Below the pieces are notes generated by a model. It was not told where the DNA came from, ran no database searches, and saw only the letters and a list, made by a program, of their open reading frames with translations. A program made the translations under genes and the position numbers. Below, in pieces: positions 7,501 through 13,986 of a DNA stretch of 17,789 bases; position 1 is the stretch's first letter; the number at the start of each line of letters is the position of its first letter. The stretch spans positions 1-17,789 of the forward strand of contig JAFGVM010000068.1 in the NCBI GenBank assembly GCA_016937995.1, given 5' to 3'. Source of the DNA: Candidatus Delongbacteria bacterium (GTDB lineage Bacteria > UBA4055).

Positions 7501-8370
7501 AAATGGAGGCCATTTAAAATCAGCACCAAAAGTAATTTCCTTGTTCGATTCGAGCCATCTCTTCTCTTCTTTTGAAAATTTAATCACACCATTTCCGGGA
7601 TTGAAGGAATACAGATATTTAATATCGCTTAACCATTTTGTAGAGATCGAATCAAATTCTTCCTTTGTAATGCTGTTCAGTCCTTCATTTATCAAATTCA
7701 ACAGCTTATCATTTCCTTTTTTAACAGAACCACGGTAGGACCTTTTGTATCCTTCTATAAAATCAAGTTGAATATAATGATTGCTTAGTTTATTTGATAG
7801 AAGATAATATTCGAGGTTCTCTTTAGGAGCAACGAACACTTTTAACTGTCCGCTTGTAGCCTCATCGAACAGATCAGTGTAATCTTCAAAAACTTCCAAA
7901 GTTTGCTCGGGATATTTTTTTTCTATATAACTCGCAGTGTATCCTTTGGGAACTCCGATCTTGTACGCAAGTATATCATTCACATTCATGGATCTGCTGT
8001 AGCATCCTCTGTCTATGAAATAACTGTACTCAGCATTCATAATACTTTTAGTAAAATCGAAGTCTTTATTTCTGTCTTCACTATGAAACAGTCCTGCATG
8101 GATATCAGCTTTGCCCTGCTTTACCATTGACAGTGTACTGTCCCATGTAGCTGAGATAAATTTTATTTTTATTCCTGTTTTTTTAGACCATAGTCTCCAG
8201 AGATCAATTAATATGCCATCTGATTCACCTTTTTCATTAACGAACTTAAATGGAGGATTATCAAGATTATGAGCAATGGTTACGGATCTGAATTCTTTGA
8301 TCTGAGCAAATGACATTTGAAATAGAACAAATATCGTAAGAATGAAAAATATGAAATTATCTCGTTTCAT
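4558..8370 (-). CDS. Membrane hybrid histidine kinase with three tandem periplasmic solute-binding-type sensor domains
   Basis: 1270 residues. The N-terminal signal/anchor is at 6-21. Three extracellular bacterial type-3 solute-binding domains follow (~25-250, 275-497, 515-738), each starting with the typical pattern (hydrophobic strand, W-P-P-F/N-P-P-F, then G-I-...-D-L). A membrane helix lies at ~748-766 and a short linker follows. HisKA has H807 in M-S-H-E-I-R-T-P. HATPase has N924, D-S-G-M-G (956-960) and G-T-G-L-G (987-991). A receiver at ~1048-1165 carries D1099. The last ~90 residues form a helical tail that resembles degenerate C-terminal Hpt-like modules but has no H-x-x-K-G histidine. 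The layout is that of the BvgS/EvgS class, which has two sensor domains in the best-known members. Such domains usually bind amino acids or small acids; the ligand here cannot be read. It is the first gene of the operon with the soluble kinase at 2512-4527. Confidence 0.93.
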   Translation of the reverse strand: MKRDNFIFFILTIFVLFQMSFAQIKEFRSVTIAHNLDNPPFKFVNEKGESDGILIDLWRLWSKKTGIKIKFISATWDSTLSMVKQGKADIHAGLFHSEDRNKDFDFTKSIMNAEYSYFIDRGCYSRSMNVNDILAYKIGVPKGYTASYIEKKYPEQTLEVFEDYTDLFDEATSGQLKVFVAPKENLEYYLLSNKLSNHYIQLDFIEGYKRSYRGSVKKGNDKLLNLINEGLNSITKEEFDSISTKWLSDIKYLYSFNPGNGVIKFSKEEKRWLESNKEITFGADFKWPPFDFADKNDKHTGLSADYINVIEKKTGIKINVVPGVWSFVLENAKKGIYEGISAVVRTNNRDEFLKFSDPFIDVPLVIIIKSDRDDIKKFNDLKGKTIAVNKDSYIHEYINASGIKVFPVLKSSNKECIEAVSFGQADAYIGNLPAFTHISQEELITNLKVVNELPDWRAKISIGVTKNDTILLNIVNKVLRSIPEKQNREFRNKWFGESILSTRKIEINTRENEWLGENPVIKISGDPYWPPNSMYDQDSNYVGIIADLWSIISERSGIKFERVRSENWAETLKLMQSGAIDIIDGVSETTERAKYMDFSDVLFTSQVIIIGRNDQDFVDGLEKVGNLKLGVQEGTSETELIKRDYPEIQLYYYSDPDIAYNDLVKKKIDLFLRHYSEFQYSKKEKMLTALKVVGVTEYSRDYKIGVSKYNRILLGIINKSIATISIEEKNSIFEKWHGKEGDLIDYALVWKVIIFSLVVMIFIFFWNRRLAREIDLRKKTEIELVKAKNVAEKATNAKSEFLANMSHEIRTPMNAIIGFTELMEKTPLTSKQLSYISTIKAGGNTLLNLINDILDISKIEAKKMELQYSSFNLVSTVYEIEQFFEKELKLKGLEFLIEHKSDITNMIVLDESRLRQILFNLISNSIKFTNKGYIKLITEFRNIKPRYTDIRLIIEDSGMGMSPENLKKIFKPFVQVSDPKIKRITKGTGLGLAITSNLVKMMNGSIQVQSELNKGTKFIIDLLKVHIDSEIKKVDHDENTFENIVFEKRKILIADDVESNRILLRELCEEHGFEVFEAVNGKEAVEMAKFYVPDIILMDIRMPEMDGYEAISKIKSDNSLVNIPVIAVTASVMSSESVKLERSRFSGYLRKPISRKELLNKFREFIPFTVKQDTKEIYILDEELKDPEIFFRKLKGEIFNKYRNSIEKQNLDDIKEFSSELEKLSVQHNSNTISKFSKELKNAVNNFDIENIKRLLGSFEDIIDKCEGVV

Positions 8371-8530
8371 TGAATTCTCTTAGAATTTTCAAAACTTTGT
8401 AACTTTCTGGTAGAAAATATTTATATATCAAGTTCTTTTTCAACTCAGGTGGAAAATACTGTACTTTGTTAATATCATGAATTAATCTGGTGTACACAAG
8501 AAAAAAGTATTGTGTTATTTGCTTATATGA
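8357..8530 (-). other. Unassigned 57-codon open frame overlapping the kinase start
   Basis: The frame is open from 8530 to a TAA at 8359-8357, which overlaps the first codons of the kinase gene in another frame. There is no ATG. The decoded text (for example Y-F-P-P-E-L-K-K-N-L and P-E-S-Y-K-V-L-K-I-L-R-E-F) looks protein-like, but I do not recognise a family. It may be the tail of a decayed gene, or chance. It also covers the possible kinase promoter. Confidence 0.2.
8414..8443 (-). promoter_or_regulatory. Possible promoter of the kinase operon
   Basis: Minus strand: TTGAAA (8443-8438), an 18-base spacer, then TATTTT (8419-8414), 43 bases before the kinase start codon. In such AT-rich DNA this could arise by chance. 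Confidence 0.35.
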
Positions 8531-8544
8531 TTATCTGATCGCTG

Positions 8545-8720
8545 TCAGGAGATTAAAATCGCATCTATAGCATTTTTTATTTCAGATAACCTGAATGGTT
8601 TAGTGACGGCATTTAAAATCCGTACTTTTTGTAATTCATTATAACAGGATCATTATTTTGCATTTCAACTGTGAGTTCAAAACTATTTTATCTTTGTCTG
8701 AATCGAAAACTTCTCCTTCA
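8545..8720 (-). pseudogene. Frameshifted remnant of a response-regulator receiver domain
   Basis: Minus-strand translation gives pieces of one receiver C-terminal half in different frames. One piece, at about 8617-8670, reads E-M-Q-N-N-D-P-V-I-M-N-Y-K-K-Y-G-F. The other, ending at a TGA at 8547-8545, reads N-A-V-T-K-P-F-R-L-S-E-I-K-N-A-I-D-A-I-L. In intact hybrid kinases of this type the S-N-D-P-V-M...Y-K-K-Y-G-F segment runs straight into the invariant K-P-F lysine motif, so a frameshift near 8615-8625 separates them. A further stretch (V-E-G-E-V-F-D-S-D, 8697-8720) may belong to the same gene but is not assignable. No phospho-acceptor Asp block is visible. The rest of the 8371-8830 gap shows only very AT-rich DNA and no clear mfd terminator. 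Confidence 0.6.
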
Positions 8721-8830
8721 ACCGCAAGTAAACGAATAACACTGAAGCATACCTTTACGTATCTCTTAAAATAATTTTATCATTCTAAGTAGAAAAAATA
8801 ACATTATGTTTTTATACCGGGTTGTTTTGA

Positions 8831-11800
8831 CTACAACACCGTTTTTACACTCTTCCCCATCATCTTGAGGCATTTCTCTGTAAAATTGAATTTATCCATG
8901 TCTTTATCCATTACAAAATTTACGACTTCACCATCTTTTTCAACTGTTAGCTCCACTGATGGATCTTTCATTAATTCAATAACATTCTCCTGGACCATCA
9001 GAGCCGTCTCAGTATGCTTGATCTCATCCATTTCTTCCAGATTGAAAGTAAACTTAAGAACATCGTTTTTTCCATATTTTGTCAAAGAAATGTTCTTAAT
9101 AAGAAGATTTCCACCAAGTATTGAAAGATAAACGTTACTGAAGAGGTTTACCGCTTCAGGTGGAAGAATTCCAAATCTGTCCCTTACCTCTGTTCTAATA
9201 TCGTTAAGGTCGTCAACTGAATAGCAATTCATCATTCTTCTGTATATTTCCACCCTTTCTGATGCATCATCAACATAATACTCAGGCAGATATATCTCAT
9301 TCTGTAAATTTATAGATGATTTTATCATTCTGACAGGAGTATCAATATGTCTCAGAACATCTGAAAATTCTTCTTCTTTCAGCTCTGAAACAGCCTCCTC
9401 CATTATTCTTGTATAGAGGTCAAATCCAACAGTTTCTATGAACCCGCTCTGCTCTCCACCCAGAAGATTACCTGCACCTCTGATCTCAAGATCTTTCATA
9501 GCTATCTGGAAACCTGATCCCAGATCAGTAAAATGACTTACTGTTTCCAGCCTTTTTCTGGCAATTGGTGATATTGACCCTGATGGGGGAGCTAAAAAAT
9601 ACGCATAGGCCTGTCTGGAAGATCTGCCGATTCTACCTCTTAGCTGATATAACTGGGATAACCCGAACATATCCGCTCTGTTCACGATCATAGTATTAAC
9701 GTTAGGAATATCAACACCATTCTCGACTATAGTGGTGGCTAATAGAACATCATACTTTTTGTACATGAAATCATACATTATCTTTTCAAGTTCGGCAGGC
9801 TTCATCTGACCGTGAGCTATTGCGATAGAAACATCCGGAACGATCTTATTTATTGACACTCTTATTGTTTCTATCGTTTCAACCCTGTTATGAATGAAAA
9901 ATACCTGACCACCACGGTCAACTTCTTTCATTATCGCTTCAAAAATTATCTTTTCATCATAAGGGTGAATCTCAGTTATGATAGGAAGTCTGTTCACCGG
10001 TGGAGTATTTATCAGGCTGAGGTCCCTTACACCTATAAGCGACATATGGAGTGTCCTCGGGATTGGAGTAGCTGTCAGGGTCATAACATCAACATTAACT
10101 CTGAGCTCTTTGATTTTCTCTTTATGCTTAACACCAAATCTCTGCTCCTCATCTACGATCAAAAGACCTAGGTCTTTAAATTCAACATCTGATGATAACA
10201 GCCTGTGAGTTCCGATTATTATATCAATTTTACCTTCTTTAAGACCTGTCAGTGTTTTTCTCTGGTCGGAAGGTTTTCTGAATCTTGACAGAACATCCAC
10301 TTTCAAAGGATATCTTTCCATCCTGTTCTTAATATTTTCGTAGTGCTGATGCACTAAAATGGTCGTAGGAGCTAGAATTGCCACCTGCTTACCGGCGATC
10401 GCTGCTTTGAATGCTGCTCTGATAGCGACCTCTGTTTTCCCGAAGCCAACATCTCCACAAACAAGCCTGTCCATTGGAATTCTGGATTCCATATCCCTTT
10501 TAAAATCTTCAACGGCATTTGCCTGATCAGGAGTATCTTCGAATTCAAATGAAGCTTCAAGTTCAGTCTGCCATATCGCATCTGCAGGAAAAGCATATCC
10601 CTTTGCTTCTTTTCTTCTGGCATAAAGTTTTATAAGTTCTCTTGCTATTGACTTGACACTGTTCTTTGTTTTTTCCTTAAGGTTCTTAAATTGCTTACCA
10701 CCAAGTTTAGACAAAGCAGGCACTACACCGTCTCTTGCACTATACTTCTGGATCATGTGTATCATATCCAGCTTAACGAACAGGATATCTCCGTCTTTGT
10801 AAAGCAACTTAACAACATCTCTTACCGAACCGGCAACTCTGATCTTTTCCAAACCTAAGAACTGACCTATTCCATGATCCATATGAACAATGACATCTCC
10901 GTATTGAAGTCTTTTAAGTTCTCTGAGAGGTATTGCTTTTTTGAACCTGCGGAAATTCCTGGTCCTTTTCAACCTTCCGAATATCTGATGATCCGTATAG
11001 ACAGCTATATTCGATGATGGAAGAATAAAACCTTCGTGGATACCCACAGTTGTCACAGAACAGTTCTTAACTCCGGGTAATTCTTCATCGAGTATCTCTT
11101 CAAATCTTTCAGTCTGTCCCGGATTATCACATAAAATGTATGAATAATACCCTTTCATCGAATTATTATCCAGTGAAGTAAGAAAAGATTTAAAATCATA
11201 CCTGTATGATACCTGGTCTACGATATCCAGTTTTATATCTTTACCTGTATCAGTAAAACCGTTAACGATCAGATTTTTACTATCCAGATGTTTCAAAATT
11301 TCATCAGGTGAAAAATATTTTTCTTTGTAAGGTAATTCCACCTTGGCCGAACGGTTAAAACCCTCTATGATCTGCTGTTTGTAATAATCTTCAAATTTAG
11401 ATCTGATATCATCACACTCTTCTATAAATACAACAGTTTCAGGATCCAGTATTTCCAGCAGATTACGTCCGGTTGTGGTATTTATGCCGGCATCAGAGAG
11501 AAATATGTTTATCTTTCCTATCTCTCTGATCTTTTTCTGATCGACCGGATCAAAAAATCTGAGCGATTCTATCTCAGTGTCGAATAATTCTATCCTGACA
11601 GGACTTTCCAGAGCAAACGGATAAATATCGATAATATTACCCTTAACTGAATACTCTCCGATATTCTCCACAGTACTGACTTTTATAAAGCCTTTTTCAT
11701 CAAGCTTTTCAATAAGATCTTTAAGTGAAATTTCTTTACCGGTTTTAAATTCATACATACTGTCTTTGTAGTCATCTTCAGTAGGTATTTTATCAAAAAG

Positions 11801-12190
11801 GTTTCTAAAGGTTGAAATTATGATCTGATATTTTTTAGTCAGTATCTTTTCAAGAGCAAGAAGTCTGTTACCTTTACGTTCATCATCTATACTGCTTGAG
11901 CAATATGGATAATTCTCAGCAGGCAGGTAAACCTCACAGTCATCTCTATTCTTCAGGATAGAGAACAGGTCATCTCTTGCTTTCTCTGCACTTTCAACCG
12001 TATCAGCAAGGAATATCACTTTCTTTTTTAAATTTTCATATATGAAAGCCATAAAAAAAGACTTTAAAGAGTATGTAATGCCTTTAGTGTGAACTTTATT
12101 CTTGATCTGCAGCTGTTTTGCTGTTTCAGCAAAAAGTGGATTTGAAAATATCTGCTTTTTTATCCTGTTGGAAGGCATTTTAGTACTCAC
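8831..12190 (-). CDS. mfd: Transcription-repair coupling factor Mfd
   Basis: 1119 residues, close to the usual ~1150. Mfd recognises RNA polymerase stalled at DNA damage, pushes it off and recruits UvrA. Parts: a UvrB-like N-terminal module (~30-330), then the CarD-like RNA-polymerase-interacting domain (~425-525, L-Q-Y-G-D-V-I-V-H-M-D-H-G-I-G). The RecG-like SF2 translocase has Walker A G-D-V-G-F-G-K-T (579-586), D-E-E-Q (680-683), T-A-T-P-I-P-R-T (706-713) and motif VI Q-L-R-G-R-I-G-R (849-856). The D7 autoinhibitory domain is at the C-terminus. The open frame begins at GTG 12190; ATG 12178, four codons in, is an alternative. Neither has a good Shine-Dalgarno sequence. A terminator hairpin ends only about 20 bases upstream of the GTG, so how the gene is transcribed is not obvious. 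Confidence 0.97.
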   Translation of the reverse strand: MSTKMPSNRIKKQIFSNPLFAETAKQLQIKNKVHTKGITYSLKSFFMAFIYENLKKKVIFLADTVESAEKARDDLFSILKNRDDCEVYLPAENYPYCSSSIDDERKGNRLLALEKILTKKYQIIISTFRNLFDKIPTEDDYKDSMYEFKTGKEISLKDLIEKLDEKGFIKVSTVENIGEYSVKGNIIDIYPFALESPVRIELFDTEIESLRFFDPVDQKKIREIGKINIFLSDAGINTTTGRNLLEILDPETVVFIEECDDIRSKFEDYYKQQIIEGFNRSAKVELPYKEKYFSPDEILKHLDSKNLIVNGFTDTGKDIKLDIVDQVSYRYDFKSFLTSLDNNSMKGYYSYILCDNPGQTERFEEILDEELPGVKNCSVTTVGIHEGFILPSSNIAVYTDHQIFGRLKRTRNFRRFKKAIPLRELKRLQYGDVIVHMDHGIGQFLGLEKIRVAGSVRDVVKLLYKDGDILFVKLDMIHMIQKYSARDGVVPALSKLGGKQFKNLKEKTKNSVKSIARELIKLYARRKEAKGYAFPADAIWQTELEASFEFEDTPDQANAVEDFKRDMESRIPMDRLVCGDVGFGKTEVAIRAAFKAAIAGKQVAILAPTTILVHQHYENIKNRMERYPLKVDVLSRFRKPSDQRKTLTGLKEGKIDIIIGTHRLLSSDVEFKDLGLLIVDEEQRFGVKHKEKIKELRVNVDVMTLTATPIPRTLHMSLIGVRDLSLINTPPVNRLPIITEIHPYDEKIIFEAIMKEVDRGGQVFFIHNRVETIETIRVSINKIVPDVSIAIAHGQMKPAELEKIMYDFMYKKYDVLLATTIVENGVDIPNVNTMIVNRADMFGLSQLYQLRGRIGRSSRQAYAYFLAPPSGSISPIARKRLETVSHFTDLGSGFQIAMKDLEIRGAGNLLGGEQSGFIETVGFDLYTRIMEEAVSELKEEEFSDVLRHIDTPVRMIKSSINLQNEIYLPEYYVDDASERVEIYRRMMNCYSVDDLNDIRTEVRDRFGILPPEAVNLFSNVYLSILGGNLLIKNISLTKYGKNDVLKFTFNLEEMDEIKHTETALMVQENVIELMKDPSVELTVEKDGEVVNFVMDKDMDKFNFTEKCLKMMGKSVKTVL

Positions 12191-12199
12191 TGAAAATTA

Positions 12200-12230
12200 A
12201 ACAAAATAAAAGGCGAAGATCATTCGCCCT
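12200..12230 (-). terminator. Intrinsic terminator between the small membrane gene and mfd
   Basis: Stem GGCGAA/TTCGCC (12212-12217 with 12223-12228) with outer A:T pairs, followed on the minus strand by TTTTATTTTGTTT. It starts about 27 bases past the stop of the 112-residue gene and lies immediately before mfd. Confidence 0.8.
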
Positions 12231-12257
12231 TTAAACAGCTATTCTAGTTTTTTTAAT

Positions 12258-12596
12258 CTATGATAATTTCTTGTCTTTTGAAATTCCGCTGTCATTGATA
12301 AGAGAAATAATACCGTCTGATATCAAAATATAGACTAATAAAGCTAAAGCGATCCTGGTCAAATAAGGGAACATCGCTGCTCTGATCCCGAAAAAATTAT
12401 CAAATGTTGCGGTTACGATCATAATGAAGAAAAAGAAATAAATTATAGCCCAGAGGATATTATTGATCCTCATATTTTTTGCTTTCAATGAACCATCTTC
12501 AAAATTATGCTGTTTTTTAATTACCTCAGGTACGATCAAACCAAAAGTTCCGATCAATATCACGTATGCTAATAATTTATTTTTTGTACCTTTCAT
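12258..12596 (-). CDS. Small three-helix membrane protein of unknown function
   Basis: 112 residues with predicted membrane helices at about 8-23, 46-64 (very rich in F and I) and 76-99. A charged segment lies between the first two, and a lysine-rich tail follows. I do not recognise a family. The gene is supported by good coding character, a clear AGAGG ribosome binding site before ATG 12596, an upstream promoter-like sequence and a downstream terminator. It is 67 bases upstream of mfd in the same direction and diverges from the metallophosphoesterase gene. Nothing ties it functionally to Mfd. Confidence 0.8.
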   Translation of the reverse strand: MKGTKNKLLAYVILIGTFGLIVPEVIKKQHNFEDGSLKAKNMRINNILWAIIYFFFFIMIVTATFDNFFGIRAAMFPYLTRIALALLVYILISDGIISLINDSGISKDKKLS

Positions 12597-12621
12597 TTAT
12601 TACCTCTTTTGATTTCATGGG

Positions 12622-12650
12622 AAAATAAGAAAATATTTTAATTTTAACAA
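12622..12650 (-). promoter_or_regulatory. Probable promoter of the small membrane gene
   Basis: Minus strand: TTGTTA (12650-12645), a 17-base spacer, then TATTTT (12627-12622), 25 bases before the start codon. A weaker alternative, TTGAAC with TATAAC at 19 bases, lies just upstream. Confidence 0.45.
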
Positions 12651-12717
12651 GTTGTTATACGTTTGTTTTTGATTTCGTGTTCAAAATGAATGTAATAATT
12701 GATTTTGGTAGGGAATG

Positions 12718-12746
12718 TTGACTGACGAGGTGATGAAAAACATAAA
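12718..12746 (+). promoter_or_regulatory. Probable promoter of the metallophosphoesterase gene
   Basis: TTGACT (12718-12723), a 17-base spacer, then CATAAA (12741-12746), about 72 bases before ATG 12819. The -35 is good and the -10 matches the consensus at four of six positions. Confidence 0.45.
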
Positions 12747-12818
12747 TACATTAATCATTTAAATTCTTTTGTTAATCCCTTATATTTCCTTTTGAAATTA
12801 AAATTCGAGGCAACAAAA

Positions 12819-13895
12819 ATGAATTTAAAGGTGATCATAATATTCTTAACGACTATCATATCATTTATATACTTTTTCTCCTTCTTCAGCCTGAGAATGT
12901 TTTATTCACTCGCTGAGAAAAAATTAACCTGGAAAGCCAATTTCGGATACACTGCTCTGATCGTGATGGGTTTATTCATGATAATGACAATAGCAAGGTA
13001 TTTTGATATAAAATTTTTCAGTGATGTTTTTTTCTATAGTACAATAGTGATCATATACACTTTGTTAATTTCTCTGATATTAAAGCCAATGTCAATGATA
13101 ATAAGATCAAGTCCAACAATTAATCTATCAATTCTATTCGGTCTTTTAGTACTGTTTTTTATCGTAGGCATTTACAATGCGTACCAGTTAACAGTAAAAA
13201 AGGTTGAATTTTCTTCCGGTAAAATTACAAAAGAATATAATTTTGTTCTTCTCAGTGATACTCATATCGGCTCTAACTCCCCCAAATTTTTTCACAAGAT
13301 AATGGAGAGTGTGTGTGATCTGAGACCCGATGCTGTATTTATAACCGGGGATTTCATCGATGAAAGGTACATTACTCTTGATGATATAAGGGTAATTGAA
13401 GATGCTCACTGCCCGTTTTACTTTATTACAGGGAATCATGAGGTTTATGCGGATAAGCACAACGGTTTCTTTTACGGTTTGAAAAATTTTCATAAATTCG
13501 AATTAGATTCTACTGTAACGGAATTTAATAATGAGATCAATATAACCGGTTTCCCTTGGGGAAATATGAGAATGAACAATTCCGGATTTTACGAAGAACT
13601 GATGAAAAGAACTGTGATCGATCCGACTAAATACAATATCCTGCTCAATCATGAACCTTCATCAGTGAAAATGATATCAGAGAACAAAATTGACCTGATG
13701 CTATCGGGACATACTCACAACGGACAAATGTTCCCGTTTAAGTATTTAGTAAAATTACGTTACGAAAATATTTACGGGAAATATAAGATCGGTAACATGG
13801 ACCTTTATGTAACTTCCGGAACTGCCACCTGGGGACCTAAGATCAGATTCGGAACTCAGAATGAGATAGTACAGATAATTTTAAAACCTGAATAA
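12819..13895 (+). CDS. Membrane-anchored calcineurin-like metallophosphoesterase (YkuE type)
   Basis: 358 residues from ATG 12819, which has GAGG nine bases upstream. The frame is open from TTG 12792, but that start has no binding site. Four membrane helices (~4-27, 43-60, 70-88, 102-121) are followed by a phosphoesterase domain carrying all the metal-ligand motifs: D-T-H (D147, H149), G-D-F-I-D (D178), G-N-H-E (N206, H207), N-H-E-P (H278) and G-H-T-H-N-G-Q (H298, H300). The dinuclear metal centre therefore looks intact. The YkuE-like family includes enzymes acting on lipid-linked or nucleotide-lipid phosphoesters. Membrane anchoring fits a lipid or envelope substrate, but the substrate is not readable from sequence. 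The next gene starts 91 bases downstream and has its own promoter. Confidence 0.9.
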   Translation: MNLKVIIIFLTTIISFIYFFSFFSLRMFYSLAEKKLTWKANFGYTALIVMGLFMIMTIARYFDIKFFSDVFFYSTIVIIYTLLISLILKPMSMIIRSSPTINLSILFGLLVLFFIVGIYNAYQLTVKKVEFSSGKITKEYNFVLLSDTHIGSNSPKFFHKIMESVCDLRPDAVFITGDFIDERYITLDDIRVIEDAHCPFYFITGNHEVYADKHNGFFYGLKNFHKFELDSTVTEFNNEINITGFPWGNMRMNNSGFYEELMKRTVIDPTKYNILLNHEPSSVKMISENKIDLMLSGHTHNGQMFPFKYLVKLRYENIYGKYKIGNMDLYVTSGTATWGPKIRFGTQNEIVQIILKPE

Positions 13896-13923
13896 TGACT
13901 TTTATTTCAAGTACATTATAATA

Positions 13924-13952
13924 TTGATTTTAATTACCTGCTTACATATATT
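13924..13952 (+). promoter_or_regulatory. Sigma70-type promoter of the GH2-like gene
   Basis: TTGATT (13924-13929), a 17-base spacer, then TATATT (13947-13952), 34 bases before ATG 13987. Confidence 0.6.
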
Positions 13953-13986
13953 TACCTAGTTAACTTCAATCTTACAGCTGAAAAAT

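Noticed and set aside
7341-7529. 62-codon minus-strand frame inside the membrane kinase
   Set aside because: It is an alternate-frame shadow of the second solute-binding domain, with no independent start signal.
12792-12818. Upstream TTG start for the metallophosphoesterase
   Set aside because: No ribosome binding site there. ATG 12819 has GAGG nine bases upstream and starts directly with the first membrane helix.
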